Assembly: GCA_002391195.1 (NCBI GenBank)
Contig: DGRZ01000081.1
Coordinates: 1-35,715, forward strand
DNA from: Fibrobacter sp. UBA4375
GTDB lineage: Bacteria > Fibrobacterota > Fibrobacteria > Fibrobacterales > Fibrobacteraceae
Direction of reading: 5' to 3'
DNA length: 35,715 nt
Under the pieces are notes generated by a model. The model had not been told where the DNA came from, ran no database searches, and worked only from the letters and a program-made list of their open reading frames with translations. Shown here in pieces: positions 14,347 to 23,444 of the stretch (position 1 is its first letter; each line of letters opens with the position of its first letter). The position numbers and the translations under genes are program-made.

Positions 14347-15743
14347 AGTTGGATTTGACAATAGGTGAAATGCTGAAGATTCTGGAAACGGAACCTGTGG
14401 GAGTTGCTCCCAAGGTTCTGAAACGCAAGGTGAATCTCTGCATGGATTCCAGGGAAAGCGCCAAGGGAGTTGTCTTTTGGCCTATCAAGGGTGTCCGTTT
14501 TGACGCCCACAAGTTTGTAAACCAGATGGAAAAGGAAGGGGCGCTCATGAGCGTTGTAAACCAGACAGCCGTGGAAGAATACTCTACCCAAAACGAAACC
14601 TTCAAGGCCTACGCGCCTGTAGATGATACCACCAAGGCGCTGCTCAAGCTGGCCAAGGGATACCAGAGGCTTTTCAAGGTGAAGAAGGTGGCCATTACTG
14701 GAAGTAACGGCAAGACCACTACCAAGGAAATGGTGAAGGCGGTGCTTTCTTCCAAGTTCGTGACCCACGCCACCGCCGGAAACTTCAATAACCATATCGG
14801 CGTGCCTATGACCCTTTTCCAGCTGAAGCACAAGCACGAAGCCGCCGTGGTGGAGATGGGCACCAGCGGCCCCGACGAAATCCGCCCTCTTTCTCTGGCG
14901 GCAGAACCCGACGTGGCGGTGATTACCAACATTGGCGCTTCTCACCTGGAACGCTTGGGCGACCTGGACGGTGTTTTCCGCGAAAAGATTACCATTACAG
15001 CAGGCCTCAAGAAGAACGGCACCCTCATTGTGAACGCCGATGACCCGAGGCTTTGCAAGGTGAAATCCACCAAAAACTACAAGGTGGTGACCTTCGGGCT
15101 CCGCCGTGGTGTGGTGAAACCCGAAAAACTTAGCTGGAACGAAAACGCCTGCGCCGACTTTTACGTGGGCCGCACCCACTTTGTGCTGAACGTGCCCGGA
15201 ACCCATAACTTGTACAATGCCCTGGCAGCTATTGCCGTGGGCGAGGCCTTCCGTATTCCCAAGGCGGAAATCGCCAAGGTGCTCAAGAATTTCCGCGCCA
15301 CCAACATGCGCATGGAAATCAAGAAGGGCGACGGTTTCAAGATTGTGTCCGACTGCTACAACGCGAATCCTTCTTCTACCCGCATGGCCCTGCAGACCAT
15401 CGGCAACATGAATGTAGAAGGTAGCCGTATTGCGGTCCTTGGCGACATGCTGGAACTGGGCAAGGAATCCAAGGAACTGCACCGGAGTATCGGGGCGCTG
15501 GTTCCCGAAATGAACTTTGACTTGCTGGTGACTGTTGGCGAAGAAGCGAAGAACTATGTGAAGGGAGCGAAGGAAAAGGGCATGGCCTGCGTGGAACATT
15601 TTGACACTGTGCAGGACGCCATCGTTTTCCTTTCGGACGTGGTGAGCAAGGGCGACGTGCTCTTGGTCAAGGGCTCCCGCGGGATGAAAATGGAGCAGGT
15701 AGTAGATGCCCTGCTGAAACTTTCTCTGGTGTCCAAGGCTTAA
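14340..15743 (+). CDS. murF: UDP-MurNAc-tripeptide:D-Ala-D-Ala ligase MurF
   Basis: Adds the D-Ala-D-Ala dipeptide to complete the UDP-MurNAc-pentapeptide in the cytoplasm. It has 467 residues. SRESAKGVVFWPIKGVRFDAHKFV is the N-terminal uridine-binding part, and TGSNGKTTT (120-128) is the ATP loop. HATAGNFNNHIGVPMTLFQL is the classic MurF segment, and VSDCYNANPSSTRMAL and VLGDMLELG complete the signature. In most dcw clusters mraY and murD come next. Here ftsW follows after 22 bases. Confidence 0.96.
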   Translation: MLKLDLTIGEMLKILETEPVGVAPKVLKRKVNLCMDSRESAKGVVFWPIKGVRFDAHKFVNQMEKEGALMSVVNQTAVEEYSTQNETFKAYAPVDDTTKALLKLAKGYQRLFKVKKVAITGSNGKTTTKEMVKAVLSSKFVTHATAGNFNNHIGVPMTLFQLKHKHEAAVVEMGTSGPDEIRPLSLAAEPDVAVITNIGASHLERLGDLDGVFREKITITAGLKKNGTLIVNADDPRLCKVKSTKNYKVVTFGLRRGVVKPEKLSWNENACADFYVGRTHFVLNVPGTHNLYNALAAIAVGEAFRIPKAEIAKVLKNFRATNMRMEIKKGDGFKIVSDCYNANPSSTRMALQTIGNMNVEGSRIAVLGDMLELGKESKELHRSIGALVPEMNFDLLVTVGEEAKNYVKGAKEKGMACVEHFDTVQDAIVFLSDVVSKGDVLLVKGSRGMKMEQVVDALLKLSLVSKA

Positions 15744-15765
15744 AGGTATAAGGAGCTGTCTTTAG

Positions 15766-16935
15766 ATGAATAACATACAGACCATAGGCGTAAACAAGTG
15801 GCTGTTGCTTGCAACGCTCTTGTTGATATGCTTCGGCATAGCCGTAGTTTATACGGCGTCAACGCCTCATGCCCTGCAACGGGGACTTTCTCCGGAATTC
15901 TACCTGAAGGCCCACCTGTGGAAGGTCCTTGCGGCCCTGGTTATCATGTTCGTTGTTTCGAAGGTCGATTACAGCGTGTGGATGAAGGGCTCCCGCGTAG
16001 TGTTCATTATCGGGGCGGTGCTTACGGTGGCGGCCATTGTGGCCGGCGGAAGCGTCAAGGGCGCCAACCGGTGGATTTGGGGAATCCAGCCCTCTGAAAT
16101 CTTGAAACTGGGCTTGATTTCATGGATATGCGCGAAACTTGCGGTGGCAGGTACCGAAATCAAGACCCTGAAATGCAGCTTGATACAGCCGGCGATTCCC
16201 TTCGGGATTTCGGCAATTCTCCTGGCCCTGCAGCCGAATTTCTCTATGTTGCTCCTGTTTGCGGGCATCACCCTTGCGGTTTTGTTTGTGGCGGAAGCCC
16301 GGTTCAAGTACATTGCCATCTCCCTTGCTGCATGCATTCCGGTGGGCCTGATTGTGCTTTTGATCAAGTCCCACACTTCCAAGCGCCTGATGGCGTTCTT
16401 CAATCCGGCGGAGAACCAGAATTCGGCCTACCAGGGAGAACACGCTCTTGAAGCTCTCGGGAACGGAGGATTTTTCGGGACCGGCTTCGGCATGGGCGTG
16501 CAGAAACTGGGCTACCTGCCCGAGGCCCACAAAGACGTGGTCTATGCGGTGATAGGCGAGGAGTTCGGCTTTGTGGGGACTTTTGCCATTCTCCTTCTTT
16601 TTGGAATGTTGTTCTACCAGGGCTTTGAAATCGCCCGCAATTCTTCTAGCCGTTTTGGAAAGTACATGGCGGTGGCTTTGACGATTTCCCTGTTCCTGAA
16701 TTTCCTGGTGCATGTCTGTGTGAGTACGGGGCTTTTTCCCACCACAGGGCAGCCCTTGCCTTTCCTTAGCTTTGGCGGAACTAACCTGATTTTCTCGGCC
16801 CTGTTCATCGGGATCCTTTTGAACATCTCGAAACCGGGAACAGGTACGAAAATCTGGGAACCCTATATGAAAAACGGGGACAGGACGGATACGCGCCCCC
16901 GTACGGATTATGAAACTTCAAGGAGTGGACGATGA
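15766..16935 (+). CDS. ftsW: Septal peptidoglycan polymerase FtsW
   Basis: A SEDS-family glycosyltransferase of 389 residues with about ten membrane segments. It polymerises lipid II at the septum with FtsI. Visible family blocks are ANRWIWGIQPSEILKLGLI near residue 105, an extracytoplasmic loop with NPAENQNSAYQGEHALEALGNGG followed by GFGMGVQKLGYLPEAHKDVVYAVIGEEFGF, and TTGQPLPFLSFGGTNLI near the end. The call FtsW rather than RodA rests on its place in the dcw cluster. AAGGAG stands 10 bases before the ATG. The stop overlaps the murG start (ATGA). Confidence 0.94.
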   Translation: MNNIQTIGVNKWLLLATLLLICFGIAVVYTASTPHALQRGLSPEFYLKAHLWKVLAALVIMFVVSKVDYSVWMKGSRVVFIIGAVLTVAAIVAGGSVKGANRWIWGIQPSEILKLGLISWICAKLAVAGTEIKTLKCSLIQPAIPFGISAILLALQPNFSMLLLFAGITLAVLFVAEARFKYIAISLAACIPVGLIVLLIKSHTSKRLMAFFNPAENQNSAYQGEHALEALGNGGFFGTGFGMGVQKLGYLPEAHKDVVYAVIGEEFGFVGTFAILLLFGMLFYQGFEIARNSSSRFGKYMAVALTISLFLNFLVHVCVSTGLFPTTGQPLPFLSFGGTNLIFSALFIGILLNISKPGTGTKIWEPYMKNGDRTDTRPRTDYETSRSGR

Positions 16936-18002
16936 AAAAGTTCCTTTTTGTGTGCGGTGGAACCGGCGGACACATTTTCCCGGCTGTGGCGATTGCCGAA
17001 AGCCTCAAGAAAATGGGTGTTGAAGACATTACCTTTGCCGGTCGTAAGAATTCTATGGAAGAACGCCTGGTGGCAGGCAACTGGCCCTACGAATACATTA
17101 CCGCAGAGCCTCTCCATCGCGGTCCGTTCCTCAAGAACCTGGCGCTGCCCTACAAGTTGCTCAAGTCCCTGTCCAATGCCAAGAAGGTAATCCGCAAGGT
17201 GAAACCCGACGTGGTGGTGGCGACGGGCGGTTACGTCTCGCTCCCGATCGTCCTTGCTGCAGGCAGCATGGGCATTCCCGTTTACCTGCAGGAACAGAAT
17301 GCGGTGGCGGGAATTGCCAACAAGATGGGCGCTCGATACGCGAAGACCGTTTTTGTGACCTCCGAAGATGCCGCCAAGTATTTCCCAGCAGGAAAGACCA
17401 TGATTTTTGGAAACCCCGTCCGTGAATTGCCCGCCGAAGACAGCCTGGAACGCCCCGTGGAATTCCGCGAGGGCAAGAAGGCCGTGTTTATCGTGGGGGG
17501 GTCTCAGGGAGCAGTCGGCATCAATACGAAAATTGAGGAAAGTATCGGCCGGATTACCGGGAACGAGGACGTTTCCGTAGTGTGGCAGGTAGGTGTCAAG
17601 AATGTAGATGACATTACTGGTCGTCTGGGAATTCTGCCCAACGTGTCGGTGAAGGGATTCTTGAACGGGATCTACGCCTACATGAAACATGCGGACCTGA
17701 TTATCAGCCGCGCAGGAGCTTCGGCCCTGGCAGAAATCCTTGCCTTCGGCAAGCCCTCTATCTTGCTTCCGTTCCCCCATGCTACGGCAAACCATCAGGA
17801 GCACAACGCCCGTGCCGTCGAAAAGGCGGGGGCTGCCTTGGTGGAGCTGGACAGCGACGAGAATCATTTGTGGGACAAGGTGGAATCCCTGCTGTTCGAT
17901 AGCGAGAAACTGGCCAAGATGGCGGCTGCGGCAAAGAAGCTTGGAATGCCCGATGCGGCCGACAAGATTGCAAAGGTGATTTTGGAAAAGGAAAGTGCAT
18001 AA
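16932..18002 (+). CDS. murG: UDP-GlcNAc:lipid I N-acetylglucosaminyltransferase MurG
   Basis: Makes lipid II by adding GlcNAc to lipid I on the inner face of the cytoplasmic membrane. It has 356 residues with GGTGGHIFPA (9-18, donor-binding loop of the first Rossmann domain), VVATGGYVSLPIVLAA, YLQEQNAVAGIANK and VGGSQGA. In the C-terminal half are ISRAGASALAEILAFGKPSILLPFPHATANHQEHNA, the UDP-GlcNAc pocket of the family, and then AVEKAGAALV. AAGGAGTGG precedes the ATG. Its substrate lipid I requires MraY, whose gene is not in this window. The stop and the murC start share bases (TAATG). Confidence 0.96.
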   Translation: MKKFLFVCGGTGGHIFPAVAIAESLKKMGVEDITFAGRKNSMEERLVAGNWPYEYITAEPLHRGPFLKNLALPYKLLKSLSNAKKVIRKVKPDVVVATGGYVSLPIVLAAGSMGIPVYLQEQNAVAGIANKMGARYAKTVFVTSEDAAKYFPAGKTMIFGNPVRELPAEDSLERPVEFREGKKAVFIVGGSQGAVGINTKIEESIGRITGNEDVSVVWQVGVKNVDDITGRLGILPNVSVKGFLNGIYAYMKHADLIISRAGASALAEILAFGKPSILLPFPHATANHQEHNARAVEKAGAALVELDSDENHLWDKVESLLFDSEKLAKMAAAAKKLGMPDAADKIAKVILEKESA

Positions 18003-19384
18003 TGCAGATTAATGATTGTAAACGTGTCCGTCGCTTGCACATGGTGGGTATCGGTGGTGCCGGTATGTCCGGTATCGCAGAAGTCCTTCACGAGAACGGC
18101 TTTGTGGTGACCGGCTCGGACATGGGCGAGGGCTCTGTCATTGACTACCTGAAGCACCTGGGAATCCGCGTGGATAGCAAGCACGAGGCCAAGAATGTGG
18201 AAGATGCCGACCTGGTGGTTTATTCCTCTGCCATTCCATACGACAATCCCGAGCTGGTAGAGGCTCGTGCCCGTCGCATTCCCGTAATTCGCCGTGCCGA
18301 AATGCTTGGCGAACTCATGCGCATGAAATACACCTTGGCCATTTCCGGTACACATGGCAAGACCACCACTACTTCCATTGTCGGAGAAATCTGGGAAGCG
18401 GCGGGTCTTGACCCCACCATTATCGTTGGTGGCGTGGTGAAGGGCAAGGGAAGCGGCGCAAAAGTGGGCAAGGGGGATTACCTCATTGCCGAAAGCGACG
18501 AGTTTGACCGCAGTTTCCTCTCCATGATGCCCAGTTCCGCTATCGTGACCAACATCGATGCCGACCATCTGGACACTTACGAAAATATTGACGAAATCAA
18601 GGAAGCCTTTGTCCAGTTCGTGAACAAGATTCCCTTCTACGGACAGGCCATCCTTTGCATTGACGACCCCAACGTTCAGCAGATTTATTCCAAGGTGCGC
18701 AAGCCGGTGATTACCTATGGGTTTTCTCGTCAGGCCAAGTACCATATCGACAACCTCCGTTTCGAGAAGGGATACCCTCATTTTGAAATTTTCAACGACG
18801 GGAAATCTCTCGGCGAATTCCAGCTGCAGATTCCGGGTCGACACAATGTGCTGAACGCCACCGCCGCCGTGGCCCTTGCCATGGAAGAGGGAATCGACGT
18901 GGAAGTGGCAAGACGTGCCGTGGCCGCCTTTGAAGGCGTGCAGCGCCGCTTTGAATTCTTGGGCGAAAAGAACGATGTGCTGGTGTTCGACGATTACGCC
19001 CATCACCCCACGGAGGCGACGGCGACTCTGCAAGGGTTCAGGGATGCTTTCCCGGGCCGCCGCGTGATTGTGGCTTTCCAGCCCCACCTATTCTCCCGCA
19101 CCAGGGATCAGCACGACGCCTTCGGGAGCGCTTTTGCCAACTGCGATGTGCTGCTGTGTACCGACATTTACCCTGCCCGTGAGCGGCCTATTGAAGGTGT
19201 GACCGGAGCCCTGGTTTCTGAAAGTGCCCTTGCCTTTGGTCACCGGAACGCCCGCTTTGTGGGCGATCAGATGAACCTGCTGCCTATTTTGAAAGAAGAA
19301 CTCAAGCCGGGTGATGTGGTGGTGCTGATGGGCGCCGGCAACATCTGGAAACTGGGCCAGAAGATTTTGGAGGAATGTATTTGA
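18002..19384 (+). CDS. murC: UDP-MurNAc:L-alanine ligase MurC
   Basis: Adds the first amino acid to UDP-MurNAc in the cytoplasm. It has 460 residues. HMVGIGGAGMSGIAEVL at the N-terminus is the nucleotide-sugar Rossmann motif, and SGTHGKTTTT (115-124) is the ATP loop. ESDEFDRSFL, TNIDADHLDTY, PGRHNVLNATAAVALAMEEG, FDDYAHHPTEATATLQGF and FQPHLFSRTRD are all standard MurC blocks. MurC stands before ftsQ as in many dcw clusters, but murB and ddl, which often follow it, are missing. Confidence 0.96.
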   Translation: MQINDCKRVRRLHMVGIGGAGMSGIAEVLHENGFVVTGSDMGEGSVIDYLKHLGIRVDSKHEAKNVEDADLVVYSSAIPYDNPELVEARARRIPVIRRAEMLGELMRMKYTLAISGTHGKTTTTSIVGEIWEAAGLDPTIIVGGVVKGKGSGAKVGKGDYLIAESDEFDRSFLSMMPSSAIVTNIDADHLDTYENIDEIKEAFVQFVNKIPFYGQAILCIDDPNVQQIYSKVRKPVITYGFSRQAKYHIDNLRFEKGYPHFEIFNDGKSLGEFQLQIPGRHNVLNATAAVALAMEEGIDVEVARRAVAAFEGVQRRFEFLGEKNDVLVFDDYAHHPTEATATLQGFRDAFPGRRVIVAFQPHLFSRTRDQHDAFGSAFANCDVLLCTDIYPARERPIEGVTGALVSESALAFGHRNARFVGDQMNLLPILKEELKPGDVVVLMGAGNIWKLGQKILEECI

Positions 19385-20220
19385 GTCCTAAAACCACATT
19401 CCTTGGACGCCGTATAGGCTACAACGAGGAAAAGCGCAAGCGCACCCGTGCCATGAAAATCAAGAATGGCGCGAAGAAAAGCTTGGGCTGGTTTAAGCGT
19501 CGTGGCTGGATTATCGGTCTTGTGCTGGTAATCCTTGCTACCCTCGCGTGGACGAACCGTTTCTACCTGCAGCGATTCAACCCCATGGAACTTCGACACC
19601 TGCAGTACATCGATATCGAAGGAAACCGCATGCTCACCTGGGAAGACGTGGTGCAGAATGCCCAGGTGGAACCTGGAATGCTCCTGTCCGAAGTGTTCGA
19701 GGATTCTGTAGAGAAAAACTTGATGCAACTCCCCCTGATTCACAAGGTGACGGTGGAAAAGCATTTCCCCTCTTCCCTCACCATCAAGGTGCAGGAATCC
19801 TCGCCTGTGGTGGCGTATTTCCAAGGGAGCCATGCTACGGTTTATTCGGAACGGGGGCTTCTCTTGCCCATGTCCACCTCTACGGCGTTCCATTTGCCGG
19901 TGGTGGATTCTATGGCCTTTGAACGTATTGCGGATGTGGCGTCTCACCTGCAAAAGCTCAAGCAGGAAAATGCCGAACTTTACGGTCTTGTATCTCAGGT
20001 ATCCTGGAGCGATGAGCACCGGGCATACGAAGTGTTCTTTAGCGATGTGGGCTACAAGGTTCTGTTCCCCGAAAGGGAATGGGACAGTAATCTATGGACC
20101 TTATACGAATCGGTGAAGCGCGGGTTCCCTCAGGACATGAACTGTGCCCGAGAGGTGGATTTGCGTTTTGCGGGTTTCTTGTACATAAGGAATTTTGACA
20201 AGAGGTGTGTCAATGGATGA
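19375..20220 (+). CDS. ftsQ: Cell division protein FtsQ
   Basis: A bitopic inner-membrane protein of about 281 residues. A basic cytoplasmic tail is followed by a membrane segment at about 45-61 (WIIGLVLVILATLAW). A periplasmic POTRA domain follows (LQYIDIEGNRMLTWEDVV...LMQLPLIHKVTVEKHFPSSLTIKVQESSPVV), then the beta domain with VYSERGLLLP. FtsQ links early and late divisome proteins through FtsL/FtsB. The start is uncertain: ATG 19375 is only 1-2 bases after GGAGGA, while TTG 19381 has better spacing to the same site. ATG 19453 would remove most of the tail. The start overlaps the end of murC. Confidence 0.9.
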   Translation: MYLSPKTTFLGRRIGYNEEKRKRTRAMKIKNGAKKSLGWFKRRGWIIGLVLVILATLAWTNRFYLQRFNPMELRHLQYIDIEGNRMLTWEDVVQNAQVEPGMLLSEVFEDSVEKNLMQLPLIHKVTVEKHFPSSLTIKVQESSPVVAYFQGSHATVYSERGLLLPMSTSTAFHLPVVDSMAFERIADVASHLQKLKQENAELYGLVSQVSWSDEHRAYEVFFSDVGYKVLFPEREWDSNLWTLYESVKRGFPQDMNCAREVDLRFAGFLYIRNFDKRCVNG

Positions 20221-21454
20221 CAACAACAACGAATTGAGAAAAGAAGATCTGGTTTTCGGTCTTGACATCGGGACTTCCAAGATTAACCTGTTCGCGGGAG
20301 CCATGAACCCCGACAACACGGTCCGGATTCTTTGCTGCGGGGCCCTGCCCCTGAAGCGTCCTGACGAGATGGACGATGTGGTGGAAACGCTGCAGAATGT
20401 CATTAGGCAGCTGGAACCCTTCATCGATTTCGATGTTCGCGATGTCTACGTGGGCATTGCCGGAAGCCACGTGTCCTCTGTCAATTACAAGGGCCTGATT
20501 ACGCTCCCTACCGGAGAAGTTCGCGAAGTGGATATTGAACGGGTCAAGAACCTGGCGAGCACCATCCCGGAATCGGCAGGACAGATCCTTCACGTGTTCC
20601 CCGGAGAATACACCCTGGACGACCAGGCAGGAATCCGTAATCCGAAGGGGCTTAACGGTCGTAGGCTCAGCGTTGACGTTCAGGTGGTCACCTCCCGCCC
20701 GAATGCCATCCAGAACCTGGACAAAAGCGTCACCCGCGCAGGCCTCCATGTAGAAGAACTGGTGCTGGAACCGTTGGCCGCCGCCTCGGCAGTGCTGACC
20801 GATGACGAACGTGAACTGGGCGTGGCCCTCATTGATATTGGAGCGGGTTCGGCCGACATCGCCGTATTTGTGGGCGAGTCCGTCCGTTACACGGCCTCTC
20901 TGGACGTGGCCGGGAACGCCATTACCAGCGATATCAGCAAGTGCCTAAGCGTGCCCATTTCCCTTTCGAAGGCGGAAGATATCAAGAAGCGTTATGGCAC
21001 TTGCCGCCTGAACAACCTGATTGAAGATGAAACGTTCCCGGTGCCTAGCGTTGGTGACCGTGGCGATGTCCCGTGTTCCCGCAAGCTTCTGACCCAGGTG
21101 ATTACGGCCCGCTGTGCAGAAATTTTCAAGCTTTTGCAAAAGGACCTGGTAAAGCACAATATGGATGTGCTGCTGAACGGCGGTATCGTTTTGACCGGTG
21201 GCTGCTGCGCCCTGGACGGTATCGATACCGTAGCCGAAAAGGTGTTCGGCAAGTCTGTGCGTATCGGCCACCCTCGGGAAGTCGGTGGTGTACAGAGCTA
21301 TTCCAATCCGTCTTATGCCACGGGAATCGGGCTGTTGCTGTATGCCGCCAAGCAGCGTCGCAAGGAAAAGCGCCGCGAAACCGGCAAGCAGATTTCGGTG
21401 TCCATGAAAAAGAGCCTTCAATGGTTCAAGGACGTCCTAAAAAATTATTTCTAA
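20213..21454 (+). CDS. ftsA: Cell division protein FtsA
   Basis: An actin-like ATPase that tethers FtsZ to the membrane. I chose ATG 20213 with AGAGG 7 bases upstream; an in-frame TTG at 20195 has no such site. The 413-residue protein opens with VFGLDIGTSKINLFAG (phosphate-1 loop) and has YVGIAGSHVSSVNYKG, typical of the 1C subdomain. ALIDIGAGSADIAVFVG is phosphate-2, and GGIVLTGGCCALDGI is the adenosine motif. The last residues (MKKSLQWFKDVLKNYF) form the amphipathic membrane-binding helix. The gene overlaps ftsQ by 8 bases and precedes ftsZ by 34. Confidence 0.95.
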   Translation: MDDNNNELRKEDLVFGLDIGTSKINLFAGAMNPDNTVRILCCGALPLKRPDEMDDVVETLQNVIRQLEPFIDFDVRDVYVGIAGSHVSSVNYKGLITLPTGEVREVDIERVKNLASTIPESAGQILHVFPGEYTLDDQAGIRNPKGLNGRRLSVDVQVVTSRPNAIQNLDKSVTRAGLHVEELVLEPLAAASAVLTDDERELGVALIDIGAGSADIAVFVGESVRYTASLDVAGNAITSDISKCLSVPISLSKAEDIKKRYGTCRLNNLIEDETFPVPSVGDRGDVPCSRKLLTQVITARCAEIFKLLQKDLVKHNMDVLLNGGIVLTGGCCALDGIDTVAEKVFGKSVRIGHPREVGGVQSYSNPSYATGIGLLLYAAKQRRKEKRRETGKQISVSMKKSLQWFKDVLKNYF

Positions 21455-21488
21455 AACAAAACAACCACTCACAACAGGGAGACAAACT

Positions 21489-23063
21489 ATGAGTGAATTC
21501 GACATAACCCCAACCTCACACATCGTGATGGATGAATCAACCCTCAACAACGCGAAGGTCAAGGTCTTTGGCGTGGGCGGCGCTGGTGGCAACACCGTGA
21601 ACCGCATGGTGGAAATGAATATTGAAGGCGTGGAATACTACGCCGTCAATACCGACGCCATGGCTCTGGACCTGAGCAAGGCGGACCACAAGATCGCCAT
21701 TGGCCAGAAGACCACCAAGAATCTCGGCGCCGGAGCAAAGCCCGAAGTGGGCCGCAAGGCTGCCGAAGAAAACGTGGACGACCTGAAGGAAGCCATGAAG
21801 GGTGCCGACCTGGTCTTTATCACTGCCGGTATGGGCGGTGGTACGGGTACGGGCGCTGCTCCGATTGTGGGTGCCGTGGCTCGGGAATTGGGCATCCTCA
21901 CGATTGCCGTGGTGACCAAGCCCTTCCGCTACGAAGGTCCTGTCCGCAAGCGCAATGCCGAAAGCGGTATCCAGGCCCTGAGAAAGGCCGTGGACACCAT
22001 GATTGTGGTGGACAACAAGAAGCTTGCCGCCACCGTAGAAAGTACGGACAAGAAGATGACCTTGGAAAGCGCTTTCAAGTTCACCGATGAAATTCTCGGC
22101 AACGCCGTCCGCAGCATTTGCGGTATCATGTTCCGTCATGGCCTTATCCATGTGGACTTTGCCGACGTGAAGACGGTTATGTCCAATGGTGGTGCCGCCC
22201 TTATGGGTACGGGCATTGCCGAAGGCGAAGGTCGCGGCGTCAAGGCTGTAGACATGGCCCTTTCTTCTCCGCTTCTGGAAGAAGTGAACGTGGAAGGCGC
22301 CTCCGGTGTGCTGGTGAACGTTTCCCATGGCGAAAACTACTCCATGCTGGAACACGAAGAAGCCCTGGACCACCTCTACGAAGCCGTGGGTGAAATGGGC
22401 GACCCGAACATTATCGTCGGTGACATCCTGCTGCCGGAATTGGGGGACAAGGTGAGCATCACCGTTATCGCCACCGGTTGTGGCGGAACTTCTGGTTCCG
22501 AGATGAAGCCCATGTTCGCAAGCGCTGCCGACGTGCCTATGGCCCCTGCCGCTCCCAAGATGCAGGACCTGGTCAACTCCATCGGTGGTTCGGCCGGCTT
22601 TCAGCAGCCCCAGCCTGTAGCTGCGACTCCGCGCCCAACGGCTACCAACTTCGTGGCTCTTGCTCAGCCTACGACGGTCGCCATGCCTGCCAGTGAGTCC
22701 CTGACCATTCCTATGGACACTCTTCCCCAGACCGAAGCCCAGGCTCCTGCCGCAGACTTTGCCTCTGCACAGTTCAACGCCCAGGCCCCCGCTTTCGAAG
22801 AGAAGATGATGCCCGAAGGCATTGCTACGGCAACGCTTCCTGAAACGGAAGAAATGCCCGGCGTCGCCGATATGGACCAGCTCTCCAACGGTGACTATGG
22901 TACTCCGGCTTACACCCGCCAGACCATGGCTGAAATGCCTGTCCGTGAAGTGGAAGAACCCCGCAACACGAACTATGCCGAAGGCTCCCTGAAGACCAAC
23001 GGCGTGGATTACGATGTGCCGGCTTTCCTCCGCAATGGTGGCTTCAAGCTGGATTCTTTCTAA
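21489..23063 (+). CDS. ftsZ: Cell division GTPase FtsZ with a long C-terminal linker
   Basis: The tubulin-like protein that forms the Z ring. It has 524 residues, well above the usual 380-400. The GTPase core shows VFGVGGAGGNTVNRM, the signature GGGTGTG (116-122), KPFRYEGPVRKRNAE and the T7-loop region FADVKTVMSNGGAALMGTG. The excess length lies in an Ala/Pro/Met/Glu-rich linker from about residue 340 to 500 with no recognisable domain. The final DVPAFLRNGGFKLDSF is the conserved FtsA-binding tip, so the long linker is not a frameshift artefact. AGGGAG lies 7 bases before the ATG. It is the last gene of the cluster. Confidence 0.97.
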   Translation: MSEFDITPTSHIVMDESTLNNAKVKVFGVGGAGGNTVNRMVEMNIEGVEYYAVNTDAMALDLSKADHKIAIGQKTTKNLGAGAKPEVGRKAAEENVDDLKEAMKGADLVFITAGMGGGTGTGAAPIVGAVARELGILTIAVVTKPFRYEGPVRKRNAESGIQALRKAVDTMIVVDNKKLAATVESTDKKMTLESAFKFTDEILGNAVRSICGIMFRHGLIHVDFADVKTVMSNGGAALMGTGIAEGEGRGVKAVDMALSSPLLEEVNVEGASGVLVNVSHGENYSMLEHEEALDHLYEAVGEMGDPNIIVGDILLPELGDKVSITVIATGCGGTSGSEMKPMFASAADVPMAPAAPKMQDLVNSIGGSAGFQQPQPVAATPRPTATNFVALAQPTTVAMPASESLTIPMDTLPQTEAQAPAADFASAQFNAQAPAFEEKMMPEGIATATLPETEEMPGVADMDQLSNGDYGTPAYTRQTMAEMPVREVEEPRNTNYAEGSLKTNGVDYDVPAFLRNGGFKLDSF

Positions 23064-23084
23064 TCCTTAACTAACACACACACC

Positions 23085-23150
23085 GGATACGCGCAAGCGT
23101 ATCCACCACAACACGAGGGATCACCTGGGTCTCCCTGCCTGGGTGATCCC
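23085..23150 (+). terminator. Double hairpin terminator after ftsZ
   Basis: GGATACGC-gcaa-GCGTATCC (23085-23104) is a perfect hairpin 21 bases after the ftsZ stop. GGGATCACC (23117-23125) pairs with GGTGATCCC (23142-23150), followed by TTCTTG. They probably end the dcw transcript, although the U-tract is weak. Confidence 0.6.
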
Positions 23151-23201
23151 TTCTTGCGTCTACGGGGACTCGTATTTACGAGTCCCCGTAGACGCAAGAA
23201 G
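23150..23201. repeat. Perfect 25-bp inverted repeat with a 2-base loop
   Basis: Bases 23150-23174 and 23177-23201 are exact reverse complements separated only by TT. The arms begin CTTCTTGCGTC and end GGGACTCGTA. It abuts the ftsZ terminator hairpin and shares base 23150 with it. Perfect pairing of this length suggests a recent insertion, a cruciform-forming site or a very strong bidirectional terminator. Confidence 0.75.
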
Positions 23202-23444
23202 TATTATAAGACCGCTCCTTCGTTGTTTGTTGGGCGGCGTCTCCGGAATCTCAGTCGCTCTCGCGACCACGACTCATTAATATGAGTCGTTTGTCGCTCA
23301 CGGAGTGCGTCTTAGACAAAGTCTTCGATACAAGAAGTTTTTTAATGACCGCTTGCGCTACTCTTGTCATGCCCGGCTTGACCGGCCATCTCCTTTCAAA
23401 GTCCGCAGCCCTCCCGCCACCGCTTTTTTCTAGATTATTCGTAT
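23202..23444. other. Spacer before the outer-membrane protein gene
   Basis: No gene is supported here. ACGACTCAT-taat-ATGAGTCGT (23269-23290) forms a further hairpin. A segment GTCATGCCCGGCTTGACCGGC (split by my reading at 23366-23386) resembles the short dispersed intergenic repeats seen in many genomes. An open frame crossing this region into the next gene looks non-coding. No convincing -35/-10 pair was found for the gene at 23445. Confidence 0.4.

Noticed and set aside
14298..15599. A 433-codon open frame on the minus strand opposite murF, and similar long antisense frames opposite ftsI, murG, murC and ftsZ.
   Set aside because: These are shadows of GC-rich sense genes. Their products are His/Gly/Val-rich, lack family motifs, and the sense-strand genes are certain.
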